Shown here in pieces: positions 43,376-51,936 of a stretch of DNA of 64,000 nucleotides. Position 1 is the stretch's first letter; each line of letters opens with the position of its first letter. This DNA comes from Desulfamplus sp. (GTDB lineage: Bacteria > Desulfobacterota > Desulfobacteria > Desulfobacterales > Desulfobacteraceae): the NCBI GenBank assembly GCA_015232455.1, contig JADFZQ010000002.1, forward strand, positions 186,001 through 250,000, given 5' to 3'. Both the position numbers and the translations under genes were made by a program. Under the pieces are notes generated by a model. That model saw nothing but the letters and a program-made list of their open reading frames with translations. It was not told where the DNA came from and ran no database searches.

Positions 43376-43483
43376 CACTTTACTCCTTAATTATTCTTAC
43401 GCACTCTTTTGTTCTAAGGAAATATCTATCTGCTTTTAATAACTCTTAGAGTCTCAACACTTGAATTATCGGCGATTAGATTA

Positions 43484-43858
43484 TCAGCTAATAGATTTTT
43501 CGCCGATCTCTCCTGTTCGCACCCTTACAGCATCAGCAATAGGAAGAACAAATATTTTTCCATCACCTGGTTTTCCAGTTTGGTTGACTTCAATTATAGC
43601 CTGAATAACATCGTCAACCGACTCATCTTTAGCAACTATAGTAACCATACGTTTAGGATATAGCTTGCCTTTTTCACCAAGAATTGATGCCGCCTCTTCG
43701 TAACCAAGTCCTGCACCTTCAAGAACCACTGGATTTATAAATCCCTTACCTCTGCCTTGTGCTTCGTGAACAAAAAATGCGTCAATTCCAGCTTCGGTAA
43801 GTGCCTTTTTTGTCTGGTTCATCATATTCATGCGAACCACTGCAACTATCTCTTTCAT
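43484..43858 (-). CDS. nifI2: Nitrogenase PII-like regulator NifI2
   Basis: PII-family protein that, with NifI1, binds to and inhibits dinitrogenase when nitrogen is plentiful; 2-oxoglutarate and ATP relieve this in methanogens. Opens with MKEIVAVVRMNMMNQTKKALTEAGIDAFFVHEAQGRGKG. The T-loop region is expanded relative to GlnB, as expected for NifI2. DESVDDVIQAIIEVNQTGKPGDGKIFVLPIADAVRVRTGEIGEKS is the PII end motif. Start set at ATG 43858, six bases after AGGGG; a TTG lies six bases further up. Lies between nifI1 and nifD, the normal place. Confidence 0.95.
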   Translation of the reverse strand: MKEIVAVVRMNMMNQTKKALTEAGIDAFFVHEAQGRGKGFINPVVLEGAGLGYEEAASILGEKGKLYPKRMVTIVAKDESVDDVIQAIIEVNQTGKPGDGKIFVLPIADAVRVRTGEIGEKSIS

Positions 43859-43877
43859 ATTCAACCCCTTATCAACT

Positions 43878-44219
43878 TTAAGATTGAGATGCCGGCTCTT
43901 TTACTCCGGAACTGATTGTATAAACATCACGAACCTCAGATACAAATATCTTACCGTCTCCAAAAGCTCCCTTACCGCTTGTTCTTGCTGTCTTCATTAT
44001 GGTTTCAATTACAAAATCTTTATCAGCAGCGTTTACTACACTCATCAACATAGTTTTTGGAATTTCATCATAGGTTACTTCGCCTATCTTGATGCCTCTC
44101 TGTTTTCCGCGTCCTGCAACAGAATATTTGGTAACTGCTGGGAAACCTGCGTCCATAAGAGCTGCTAAAACTGCATCAGACTTTTCGGGACGAATAATTG
44201 CTCTTATCATTATCATCAT
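43878..44219 (-). CDS. nifI1: Nitrogenase PII-like regulator NifI1
   Basis: PII-family partner of NifI2 in post-translational switch-off of nitrogenase. Opens with MIMIRAIIRPEKSDAVLAALMDAGFPAVTKYSVAGRGKQRGIKIGE, the NifI1 form, and ends with FGDGKIFVSEVRDVYTISSG. Start set at 44219, nine bases after GGAG; the open frame begins at 44234. Short gap of 19 bases to nifI2. The presence of nifI genes and absence of draT/draG here implies that control is by NifI binding rather than ADP-ribosylation, unless draTG lies elsewhere. Confidence 0.95.
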   Translation of the reverse strand: MMIMIRAIIRPEKSDAVLAALMDAGFPAVTKYSVAGRGKQRGIKIGEVTYDEIPKTMLMSVVNAADKDFVIETIMKTARTSGKGAFGDGKIFVSEVRDVYTISSGVKEPASQS

Positions 44220-44270
44220 TGTATTTTTCTCCATCTAACATCGAATTTAATATTTATCTTCAAGAGTATA

Positions 44271-44307
44271 TTCATAATTTTATAAAGATTTGCCTTAAAG
44301 TTATGAA
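44271..44307. promoter_or_regulatory. Stem-loop between nifH and nifI1
   Basis: TTCATAATTTTA (44271-44282) pairs with TAAAGTTATGAA (44296-44307): eleven Watson-Crick positions and one wobble around a 13-base loop. In the nif transcript it lies downstream of the nifH stop. Such hairpins after nifH often protect the nifH mRNA end or attenuate the downstream genes, giving more NifH than NifDK. No T-run follows on the minus strand, which favours mRNA stability over termination. Confidence 0.5.
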
Positions 44308-44393
44308 TTTTATATTTATGCTGACTAATTTACGAAAGAACTAACTATATTTATTTCTCTTTTTATTTTTAATAATAAACAACTCTAATAGAT

Positions 44394-45425
<1,032 letters not shown>

Positions 45426-45523
45426 TTAACTAAAATGTATTTGAACTACAAAAAGGTAGGAGGCTTTGATTTATAGTATGGATAGGTAGTGAATAAGTAT
45501 TTTATTCATACTCAAAAAATTAC

Positions 45524-45551
45524 TTGACATCTTAATGTATTTATTTAGAAT
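45524..45551 (+). promoter_or_regulatory. Sigma-70-type promoter of the tetR gene
   Basis: TTGACA at 45524-45529, a 16-base spacer, then TAGAAT at 45546-45551 (five of six matches to TATAAT). It faces the TetR gene, whose start is 69 bases downstream. Confidence 0.65.
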
Positions 45552-45563
45552 ATCAATTCTAAA
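45544..45563. promoter_or_regulatory. Candidate TetR operator
   Basis: Perfect palindrome TTTAGAAT-ATCA-ATTCTAAA (8-bp arms, 4-base spacer) that overlaps the -10 box of the tetR promoter. This is the usual place for an autorepressor site. A partly related word, GATTAGAATTATAATTTAG, follows at 45583. Confidence 0.6.
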
Positions 45564-45619
45564 ATTGAAACTAAAATGTAAAGATTAGAATTATAATTTA
45601 GTTAGTATGGAGAATGACA

Positions 45620-46378
45620 ATGAATATATCACGCAAAGAGAGAGATGACCAACGGCGGCGAGATGAGATTCTTGATGCTGCTCTCTCAATATTTGCTACT
45701 CAGGGCTTTCATGGTGCAACTATGGCACAGATAAGTCAGGAAGCCCAATATCCACTTGGAACAATTTATAAATATTTCTCCAGTAAAAAGCAGATATACC
45801 ACGATCTTGTTATGGAGAGGGTTCACCAGTTAGGTCAAATACTTTTATCTATAACTAATCGGCAAGAGATAACTTCTAAAGAAAAACTTAAACAATCTCT
45901 ATTTGCAAAGACAAAATTTTACAGAAGTAACAGCGATTTTATCCGTATTTACATATCAGAAAGAAGCAATATTGATGCTGTGATGATACCTAAATTAAAT
46001 GAAAAGGTAAATCGAATGCACGAAAAGATGATAACTTTGTTTCAAAAAATATTTGAACAAGGAATGGAAAATGGTGAATTCAAGCCATATCCCCCCAAAG
46101 AGATGGCAACTCTTTTTACTGAAATTGCCCACTCTGTAGCGTGGTCATCTTTGTTCCCTAATGGAAATAATGGAAGTGTAGATAAGGATAACGGCGTTAA
46201 ACAAAATATAAAGGATAATAACAGCAACCCAAATATAAAAGATGGGAGCAATAAGCGAAGCATAAAGGATAATGCAGGTAACCCAAATATAGATGAGATA
46301 AAAGACGATGAAGAGGTTTTAAATCAAAGACTTAACATGATTTTTGATATGTTTATGAATGGTGTATCTAAGGCATAG
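45620..46378 (+). CDS. TetR/AcrR-family transcriptional regulator
   Basis: One-component repressor. The N-terminal helix-turn-helix is clear: RRRDEILDAALSIFATQGFHGATMAQISQEAQYPLGTIYKYFSSKKQIYHDLV. The ligand-binding half is helical. The C-terminal part contains an Asn/Lys/Asp-rich insert with two near-repeats, IKDNNSNPNIKD and IKDNAGNPNIDE (residues ~193-233). Start set at ATG 45620, seven bases after GGAG; an ATG at 45614 is only one base from it. The acyl-CoA dehydrogenase gene follows, so a fatty-acid or acyl-CoA ligand (FadR/PsrA-like logic) is a fair guess. It probably represses itself through the palindrome at 45544. Confidence 0.9.
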   Translation: MNISRKERDDQRRRDEILDAALSIFATQGFHGATMAQISQEAQYPLGTIYKYFSSKKQIYHDLVMERVHQLGQILLSITNRQEITSKEKLKQSLFAKTKFYRSNSDFIRIYISERSNIDAVMIPKLNEKVNRMHEKMITLFQKIFEQGMENGEFKPYPPKEMATLFTEIAHSVAWSSLFPNGNNGSVDKDNGVKQNIKDNNSNPNIKDGSNKRSIKDNAGNPNIDEIKDDEEVLNQRLNMIFDMFMNGVSKA

Positions 46379-46400
46379 ATAAGTCTAACATAGTATTACT

Positions 46401-46436
46401 TAGAGCCTGAATATTTAAACAGGTTCTAAAGATTTT
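46401..46436 (+). terminator. Intrinsic terminator after tetR
   Basis: TAGAGCCTG (46401-46409) pairs with CAGGTTCTA (46420-46428) with one wobble, followed by AAGATTTTTT. A hairpin plus T-run gives a standard rho-independent terminator. The inner 17 bases match the hairpin at 7402-7439. Confidence 0.7.
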
Positions 46437-46511
46437 TTATAAATAGATAGATTAGTATTATAAATAAATGAGCGATATATAAATAAAACCCCAAATAAAA
46501 GGAGATAAAAA

Positions 46512-48323
46512 ATGGCACAGGCAGTTGCAGATAGAAGAGATCAAGATTTTTTGCTTCATGAAGTTTTGAATATTTCAGATTTATCAAAATATGAAGTGTA
46601 TCAAGATTACAATAAAAAGACCATTGACATGGTTGTAAATGAAGCACGTAACTTTGCTATCAAAGAGATTTTACCAACACAAGAAGATGGAGATAAAAAC
46701 GGGTGTGTTTTAGAAAATGGTCAAGTTCGCCCACCAGAATCATACCGTAAACCTTATAAACTCTTTTGTGAGGGTGAGTGGGTTGCAATGTGCGATGATC
46801 CTGAGTATGGCGGGCAGGGAATGCCAAAAGTTCTATCAATGGTTGCTGCTGAGATGTTTACTGGTGCTAACTGTTCATTTTTGATGTATCCGGGATTAAC
46901 TCATGGGGCTGGTAAACTTGTTGAAGAGTTTGGAACAGATGAGCAGAAGAAAAAATATCTTAAAAATCTCTACACAGGTAAATGGACAGGCACAATGTGC
47001 TTAACTGAGCCTGAAGCAGGATCAGATGTTGGAGCTTTGACAACTTCAGCTAAGAAAAACCCTGATGGAACTTACTCAATCACAGGCAACAAGATTTTTA
47101 TATCTGGCGGAGATCACGATTTAACAGAAAACATAATTCACCCTGTTCTTGCAAGAATTGAAGGGGCACCCGCTGGAACAAAAGGAATCTCTCTCTTTCT
47201 TGTGCCAAAATATAGAATAAATCCTGATGGTTCTGTTGGTGAAAGAAATGACGTTGAGTGTGTTGGCATAGAAGAGAAGATGGGGCTTCATGGTAACAGT
47301 ACAGCAGCACTTGCTTTTGGTTCAAAAGGCAACTGCATTGGTGAACTTCTTGGTGAAGAGAACAAAGGCATGAAGGCGATGTTTGTTATGATGAATGAAG
47401 CCCGTCTTGGCACTGGTTTGCAAGGGTTTGGATTTGCCACATCATCATATATAAATGCTGTCAACTATGCAAAACAAAGAGTTCAGGGAACTGATCTTAT
47501 GAAGATGTTTGAGGCAAATCCTCCAGCAGTCCCAATTATCAAACACCCTGATGTTAGACGCCAGCTTATCTCAATGAAAGCTTATGTAGATGGTATGAGA
47601 ACCTTGATTTACTATGTTGGTTATCTTTTTGACAAGGTCAAAACGGCTGAAAATGAGAAAGATCAAGCAAAATACAAAGGTTTGATTGAGCTTCTTACTC
47701 CCGTATTAAAGGCATACTGCACAGACCGTTCATTTGAAGTTTGTGTTCAAGGTGTTCAAGTTTATGGCGGATATGGCTACATTCAAGAATATCCACAAGA
47801 AAAACTTCTCAGAGATTGCAAGATCACAAGTATCTATGAAGGTACAAATGGAATTCAGGCAATGGATCTCTTGGGAAGAAAACTTGGAATGAACAAAGGC
47901 AAACATTTCATGGATTTCCTTGGTGAGATAAATAAAACAATTGCTGCTGCAAAAGAGATCGATATGTTAAAGGATATGGCAGCAAAAGTAGAAAAAGCTG
48001 TCAATCGTCTTGGTGAAGTTGCTATGCACATGGGCATGACAGCTATGTCTGCAAAGGTGCTTGATGCTTTTGCAACTGCCCACCCATTCCTTGATGTTAC
48101 AGGAGATGTCTGCATGGCATGGTTTGAGCTTTGGAGAGCAGTTGTTGCAGCTCCTAAAATTGCAACAGCAAAGAAAAAAGATGAGGCATTCTATGTAGGA
48201 CAAGTTAAAACTGCTGAATATTTTATAAGCTATGTTCTGCCTTTAACACTTGGCAAGATGGACGCTTTGACTGCTGGTATCCCAGCTATTATGGAGATGC
48301 CTGAAGAGGCGTTTATTGGTTAA
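46512..48323 (+). CDS. Acyl-CoA dehydrogenase (large, ~600-residue type)
   Basis: Flavoenzyme that oxidises acyl-CoA to enoyl-CoA in beta-oxidation. 603 residues, matching the long subfamily with a C-terminal extension. The FAD/substrate motif is GTMCLTEPEAGSDVGALTTSA near residue 158; GNKIFISGGDHDLTENI follows. The catalytic Glu lies in ITSIYEGTNGIQAMDLLGRK near residue 450, the position used by this subfamily. QVYGGYGYIQEYPQEKLLRD is the FAD-binding C-terminal motif. AAAGGAG lies eight bases upstream of ATG. Chain-length specificity not readable. TetR gene upstream is the likely regulator. Confidence 0.95.
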   Translation: MAQAVADRRDQDFLLHEVLNISDLSKYEVYQDYNKKTIDMVVNEARNFAIKEILPTQEDGDKNGCVLENGQVRPPESYRKPYKLFCEGEWVAMCDDPEYGGQGMPKVLSMVAAEMFTGANCSFLMYPGLTHGAGKLVEEFGTDEQKKKYLKNLYTGKWTGTMCLTEPEAGSDVGALTTSAKKNPDGTYSITGNKIFISGGDHDLTENIIHPVLARIEGAPAGTKGISLFLVPKYRINPDGSVGERNDVECVGIEEKMGLHGNSTAALAFGSKGNCIGELLGEENKGMKAMFVMMNEARLGTGLQGFGFATSSYINAVNYAKQRVQGTDLMKMFEANPPAVPIIKHPDVRRQLISMKAYVDGMRTLIYYVGYLFDKVKTAENEKDQAKYKGLIELLTPVLKAYCTDRSFEVCVQGVQVYGGYGYIQEYPQEKLLRDCKITSIYEGTNGIQAMDLLGRKLGMNKGKHFMDFLGEINKTIAAAKEIDMLKDMAAKVEKAVNRLGEVAMHMGMTAMSAKVLDAFATAHPFLDVTGDVCMAWFELWRAVVAAPKIATAKKKDEAFYVGQVKTAEYFISYVLPLTLGKMDALTAGIPAIMEMPEEAFIG

Positions 48324-48355
48324 TATTTTCAATATATAATTTAAGTTGTTTTCAT

Positions 48356-48388
48356 AGATTTGACAACTTTTTAAAAGTTGTCAAATCT
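48356..48388. terminator. Bidirectional hairpin between convergent genes
   Basis: GATTTGACAACTTTT, one T, then its exact reverse complement: the same 15-bp arms as at 6344-6378. Here it separates the acyl-CoA dehydrogenase gene from the convergent CoA-transferase gene, where a symmetrical terminator is needed on both strands. Confidence 0.75.
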
Positions 48389-48434
48389 TCACGCCCATTC
48401 CTAAATCAATCTTAACATTTTTTCATAATTGCTT

Positions 48435-50327
48435 TTAAGATTCTACTGTTTGATTAGTCTTTTCAGGCAATTGCGGAAAATCCATAATAACCTCAACCTC
48501 TCCGCCTCCTGTCCTAATAACCTTTGAATTCGGATACCGTTTCTGAAATACTCGAATCATCTTTCTATTTTCTGCAAGAACAGTTGCCACAAATTTGTTA
48601 TAGCCATTTTTTCTGGCTATTCCTTCTAAAATCTCAAGAAGATACGAACCAATGCCAAGCCCATGCAAATCCTCTTTTACCAAAAATGCAACTTCCGCAG
48701 CATTTTCTTCCGCTTCAGCATAAGAGCCAATAGCAATTATCTGTTTTCTTCTGCCTATCTGGCGAAGTCCAATTATACTCATGTTGCGGCGATAATCTAC
48801 ACTTGCCCACTGTTTTTGCAGCATCTCTCTTGAAAAAACCTTTCTTTTATTAAAAAATCTATAATAGATGGTATCTTCTTGCAGTGAATAAAAAAAGTTT
48901 CTTGATTCAAATTCATCTGATGGCAGAAGCGGTCTGAACTCTAAATGTTTACCCATTGGAAGCATTTTTGTATATTGGTAGTCATCTAAGAAGAGTAAAT
49001 CTTGGCTTGATGGGGTCATCTGATCAGAGAATATGTATCTCCTCTTCTTTGCCTCATCAATTAGCTCTTGCCTAAATTTTGGGTGTGCAATCTGGGCAAG
49101 CTCAATAACTCTCTGATAAATACTCTTTCTTCTTAACTCTGCGATTCCATATTCAGTAACAACAATATCAATATCTCCTCTTGTTGTAGCAACTCCAGCC
49201 CCTTCGCTTAAATGGGGGACAATTCTTGAAACTTTTCCATCTTCAGCAGTTGAAGGGATAACAATAATTGAAAAGCCGCCTTTTGACATACTGCTACCGC
49301 GTATAAAATCAACTTGATCACCAATGCCACTATAAAAAAGATAACCTTGAGAATCAGTACATATCTGCCCTGTAAGATCAACTTCAAGAGCAGAACTTAT
49401 AGATATAAAGTTATCATTTTTTGCAATAACATTTGGATCATTTACAAACTCAGAAGATCGAAAATAGAACATTGGATTGTTATGAACATAATCATATAAT
49501 TTATGAGACCCCATGCAAAGTGAAGCAACGACCCTGCCTGGCAAATATGACTTATGACGATTATTGATAACTTTTTTCTCAAACAAGGGCAGCAATCCAT
49601 CAGTAATTACTTGAGTATGAAGCCCCAAGTCTTTTTTCTTATCAAGATAACGGACAACCTCATTTGGAAGATGACCAAACCCAACTTGAATTGTTGCACC
49701 ATCATCTACAAGCTGATTAATATAATGACCTATACGCTCTGCAATAGCTGGGTCTTTTGCCTTTGGAAGAGCCTCAACTAAAGGCTCATTGTGAATTACA
49801 AGATAGTCAATCTCATCTACATGAACCAAACTATCTCCCCAAGTTCTTGGCATATTTTGATTAATTTGAGCAATTACAACTTCAGCAGCCTGCATACCAG
49901 CAAGAGTTATATCAACTGAGATTCCAAGACTGCAAAATCCAAATCTATCTGGAGGACTTACCTGAATAAGGGCAACGTCAAGCCCTATTTCACGGCTTTT
50001 AAATATCTCTGGAATTTGTGATAGATATACAGGTATGTAGTCAATTTTACCTTCAAATGCCGCTTGACGCATCGCAACACTTACAATAAATAGTTTTAGG
50101 TTAAACCTGTTAAGAAAATCTTTATTATCAACATATTTGGCAAGAGTTGAAGAGAGCATCTGATATACAACAATATCTTGGACAGATGGATTTGCAACCA
50201 TTGCTTCGATAAGTTTTTGTGGCTCTCCGCAGCCTGTACCAATAAAGACCCTGCTACCATTAGAAATTTTCTTAACCACTTTTTCAGGTGTAAAAAGTTT
50301 TTTAGGACAGTATTCTTGAAGGTTCAT
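48435..50327 (-). CDS. Acetyl-CoA hydrolase/CoA-transferase fused to a GNAT domain
   Basis: 630 residues. Residues ~1-440 are a Cat1/4-hydroxybutyrate CoA-transferase-type enzyme: ISNGSRVFIGTGCGEPQKLIEAM, IQVGFGHLPNEVVRYLDKKKDLGLHTQVITDG, the region SALEVDLTGQICTD where family enzymes carry the catalytic Glu, and VVTEYGIAELRRKSIYQRVIELA. After a linker, residues ~465-620 are a GNAT acetyltransferase: FLVKEDLHGLGIGSYLLEILEGIARKNGYNKFVATVLAENRKMIRVFQK. This fusion is known in other proteobacteria. It probably moves CoA between acetate and other acids; the GNAT part may acetylate a protein, or sense acetyl-CoA. Convergent with the acyl-CoA dehydrogenase. Confidence 0.9.
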   Translation of the reverse strand: MNLQEYCPKKLFTPEKVVKKISNGSRVFIGTGCGEPQKLIEAMVANPSVQDIVVYQMLSSTLAKYVDNKDFLNRFNLKLFIVSVAMRQAAFEGKIDYIPVYLSQIPEIFKSREIGLDVALIQVSPPDRFGFCSLGISVDITLAGMQAAEVVIAQINQNMPRTWGDSLVHVDEIDYLVIHNEPLVEALPKAKDPAIAERIGHYINQLVDDGATIQVGFGHLPNEVVRYLDKKKDLGLHTQVITDGLLPLFEKKVINNRHKSYLPGRVVASLCMGSHKLYDYVHNNPMFYFRSSEFVNDPNVIAKNDNFISISSALEVDLTGQICTDSQGYLFYSGIGDQVDFIRGSSMSKGGFSIIVIPSTAEDGKVSRIVPHLSEGAGVATTRGDIDIVVTEYGIAELRRKSIYQRVIELAQIAHPKFRQELIDEAKKRRYIFSDQMTPSSQDLLFLDDYQYTKMLPMGKHLEFRPLLPSDEFESRNFFYSLQEDTIYYRFFNKRKVFSREMLQKQWASVDYRRNMSIIGLRQIGRRKQIIAIGSYAEAEENAAEVAFLVKEDLHGLGIGSYLLEILEGIARKNGYNKFVATVLAENRKMIRVFQKRYPNSKVIRTGGGEVEVIMDFPQLPEKTNQTVES

Positions 50328-50407
50328 GGTTTAATTTTTCCTGTATGTTGATTATTTTTTTTTATATTAAATGTTATACTTTAAGTCAGTATGGATTGAG
50401 ATTTTTA

Positions 50408-51859
50408 TTAAATCCTTATTGACTCAAGAATTTTCTTTGCTGGAATCAGACCAGTTGCAGCAGCAGAAACAATATTGCCAGCAACACCCGGTCCATCACC
50501 TGCAACATACATACCTTTTATTGTAGTTTCAAGATTATTATCTGTCTCAATTTGAGTTGCAAAAAATTTGATCTCAGGTGCGTATAGTAAAGTTTCGTCA
50601 TTAGACACACCCGGAACAACAAGATTTAGAGTTTCAAGCCCTTCAATCAAATTAGATAAAATCCTCTCAGGCAGAGCCATTGCAATATCTCCACAAACAA
50701 CATTTGTCATAGTAGGTTCAATATAACCTTTTCTGATTCTATTCCATGTTGAGCGTCTGCCCCGTTTTAAATCTCCAAATCTTTGTAAAATAGGCTTTCC
50801 GCCACCAATAATTGCAGATAGCCGTCCAATAGATTCGCCATAAGCCTGATTGTCTGTAACAGGCTCAGTTAATACAACCTTAGATAGAAAAGCAAAGTTT
50901 GTATTTGATGATTTTTTTCCAGTATAGGCATGACCATTTACACATACAAAATCTTTGTAGTTTTCAAGAGAGATAAAACCACCTTGATTTGTGCAAAATG
51001 TTCTGTTTATGTCATCATATTTTGTTGTGCGGATAAAAAAGGTTGGGTCATAGATGATATTGCAAAGATCGTCCATTATATCATTGTGAACCTCAACTCT
51101 TACTCCAACCTCAATTCCACGCTGAGATACGCCGATTCCATGTTTTTGAGCTAAATTGCCTACCCAATTTGCACCAATTCTACCCGGGGCAAGAATAACA
51201 TTATCTGACTGATATACAGCTTTATTTGTAATTACACCAGTAACCTTTTTTCTCTTTGGTGTATCATAAGATTGGACAGAGGTAATATCAGAAGAGGTAT
51301 TTAATTGAGTCTCAGAGAGAGTGTCTGATGTTATATCGAGTACTTCTTCTGATGTGTGCATCAGCATACCTTTTGATTCGATATAGGCTGCCATATCTGC
51401 AATATATTTAGGGAGATTATCGCTGCCAAGATGTTTTTGTTTAATTAACAATAGATCAATACCAAATCGTTTGGCATCTTTACGAATATTTTTTGCCTGT
51501 TCCATATTGGTTGGATAGACTGGACCGTCCATACCAAAACGGGTAAATATGGTCTCTGTTTCATCAATCAAAGCCTGTGCTGATGACATTGGCATAAATT
51601 GAGTTAGATCAGTTTTTCCAAGGCGTGGGATAAAGTTGAGCTTGCCATCAGAGTAGAGTCCAGCCCCGCCAACGCCTGAAAGTATGTTGCAAGGCTCACA
51701 CTCCACACACTTTTGAAGATTATGGTTCGGGCATTTTCTGGCAAGAGGTTTTTTACCCTTTTCAATCATAAGCACTTTAAGTTTAGAGTGTTCAACAAGA
51801 TGATACGCAGAGAAAAGCCCTGCTGGTCCTCCACCAACTATAATCACATCAAATTTCAT
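50408..51859 (-). CDS. FAD-dependent oxidoreductase (COG2509-like)
   Basis: 483 residues. The dinucleotide-binding motif is FDVIIVGGGPAGLFSAYHLVEHSKLKVLMIEKG at residues 3-35. A Cys set follows (C43, C51, C54, C57 in RKCPNHNLQKCVECEPCNILSGVGGAGLYSDGKLN), common to this family and a possible metal or Fe-S site. VCVNGHAYTGK and the C-terminal FAD motif MYVAGDGPGVAGNIVSAAATGL confirm the fold. Substrate is unknown; some relatives are annotated as geranylgeranyl reductase-like or dehydrogenases. A low-complexity Ser/Thr stretch lies near residues 180-205. Confidence 0.85.
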   Translation of the reverse strand: MKFDVIIVGGGPAGLFSAYHLVEHSKLKVLMIEKGKKPLARKCPNHNLQKCVECEPCNILSGVGGAGLYSDGKLNFIPRLGKTDLTQFMPMSSAQALIDETETIFTRFGMDGPVYPTNMEQAKNIRKDAKRFGIDLLLIKQKHLGSDNLPKYIADMAAYIESKGMLMHTSEEVLDITSDTLSETQLNTSSDITSVQSYDTPKRKKVTGVITNKAVYQSDNVILAPGRIGANWVGNLAQKHGIGVSQRGIEVGVRVEVHNDIMDDLCNIIYDPTFFIRTTKYDDINRTFCTNQGGFISLENYKDFVCVNGHAYTGKKSSNTNFAFLSKVVLTEPVTDNQAYGESIGRLSAIIGGGKPILQRFGDLKRGRRSTWNRIRKGYIEPTMTNVVCGDIAMALPERILSNLIEGLETLNLVVPGVSNDETLLYAPEIKFFATQIETDNNLETTIKGMYVAGDGPGVAGNIVSAAATGLIPAKKILESIRI

Positions 51860-51936
51860 ATTTTTGTATCCTATTATTACTTGATTCTACTAAAATTTAC
51901 CTTTTATAGTTTCTATCAATTTATATTTAAAAATTT

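Noticed and set aside
45436-45450. NifA-type enhancer site TGT...ACA upstream of the nif promoter
   Set aside because: The spacing is nine bases, not the ten of the NifA consensus, so I do not call it. Distance and orientation would otherwise fit.
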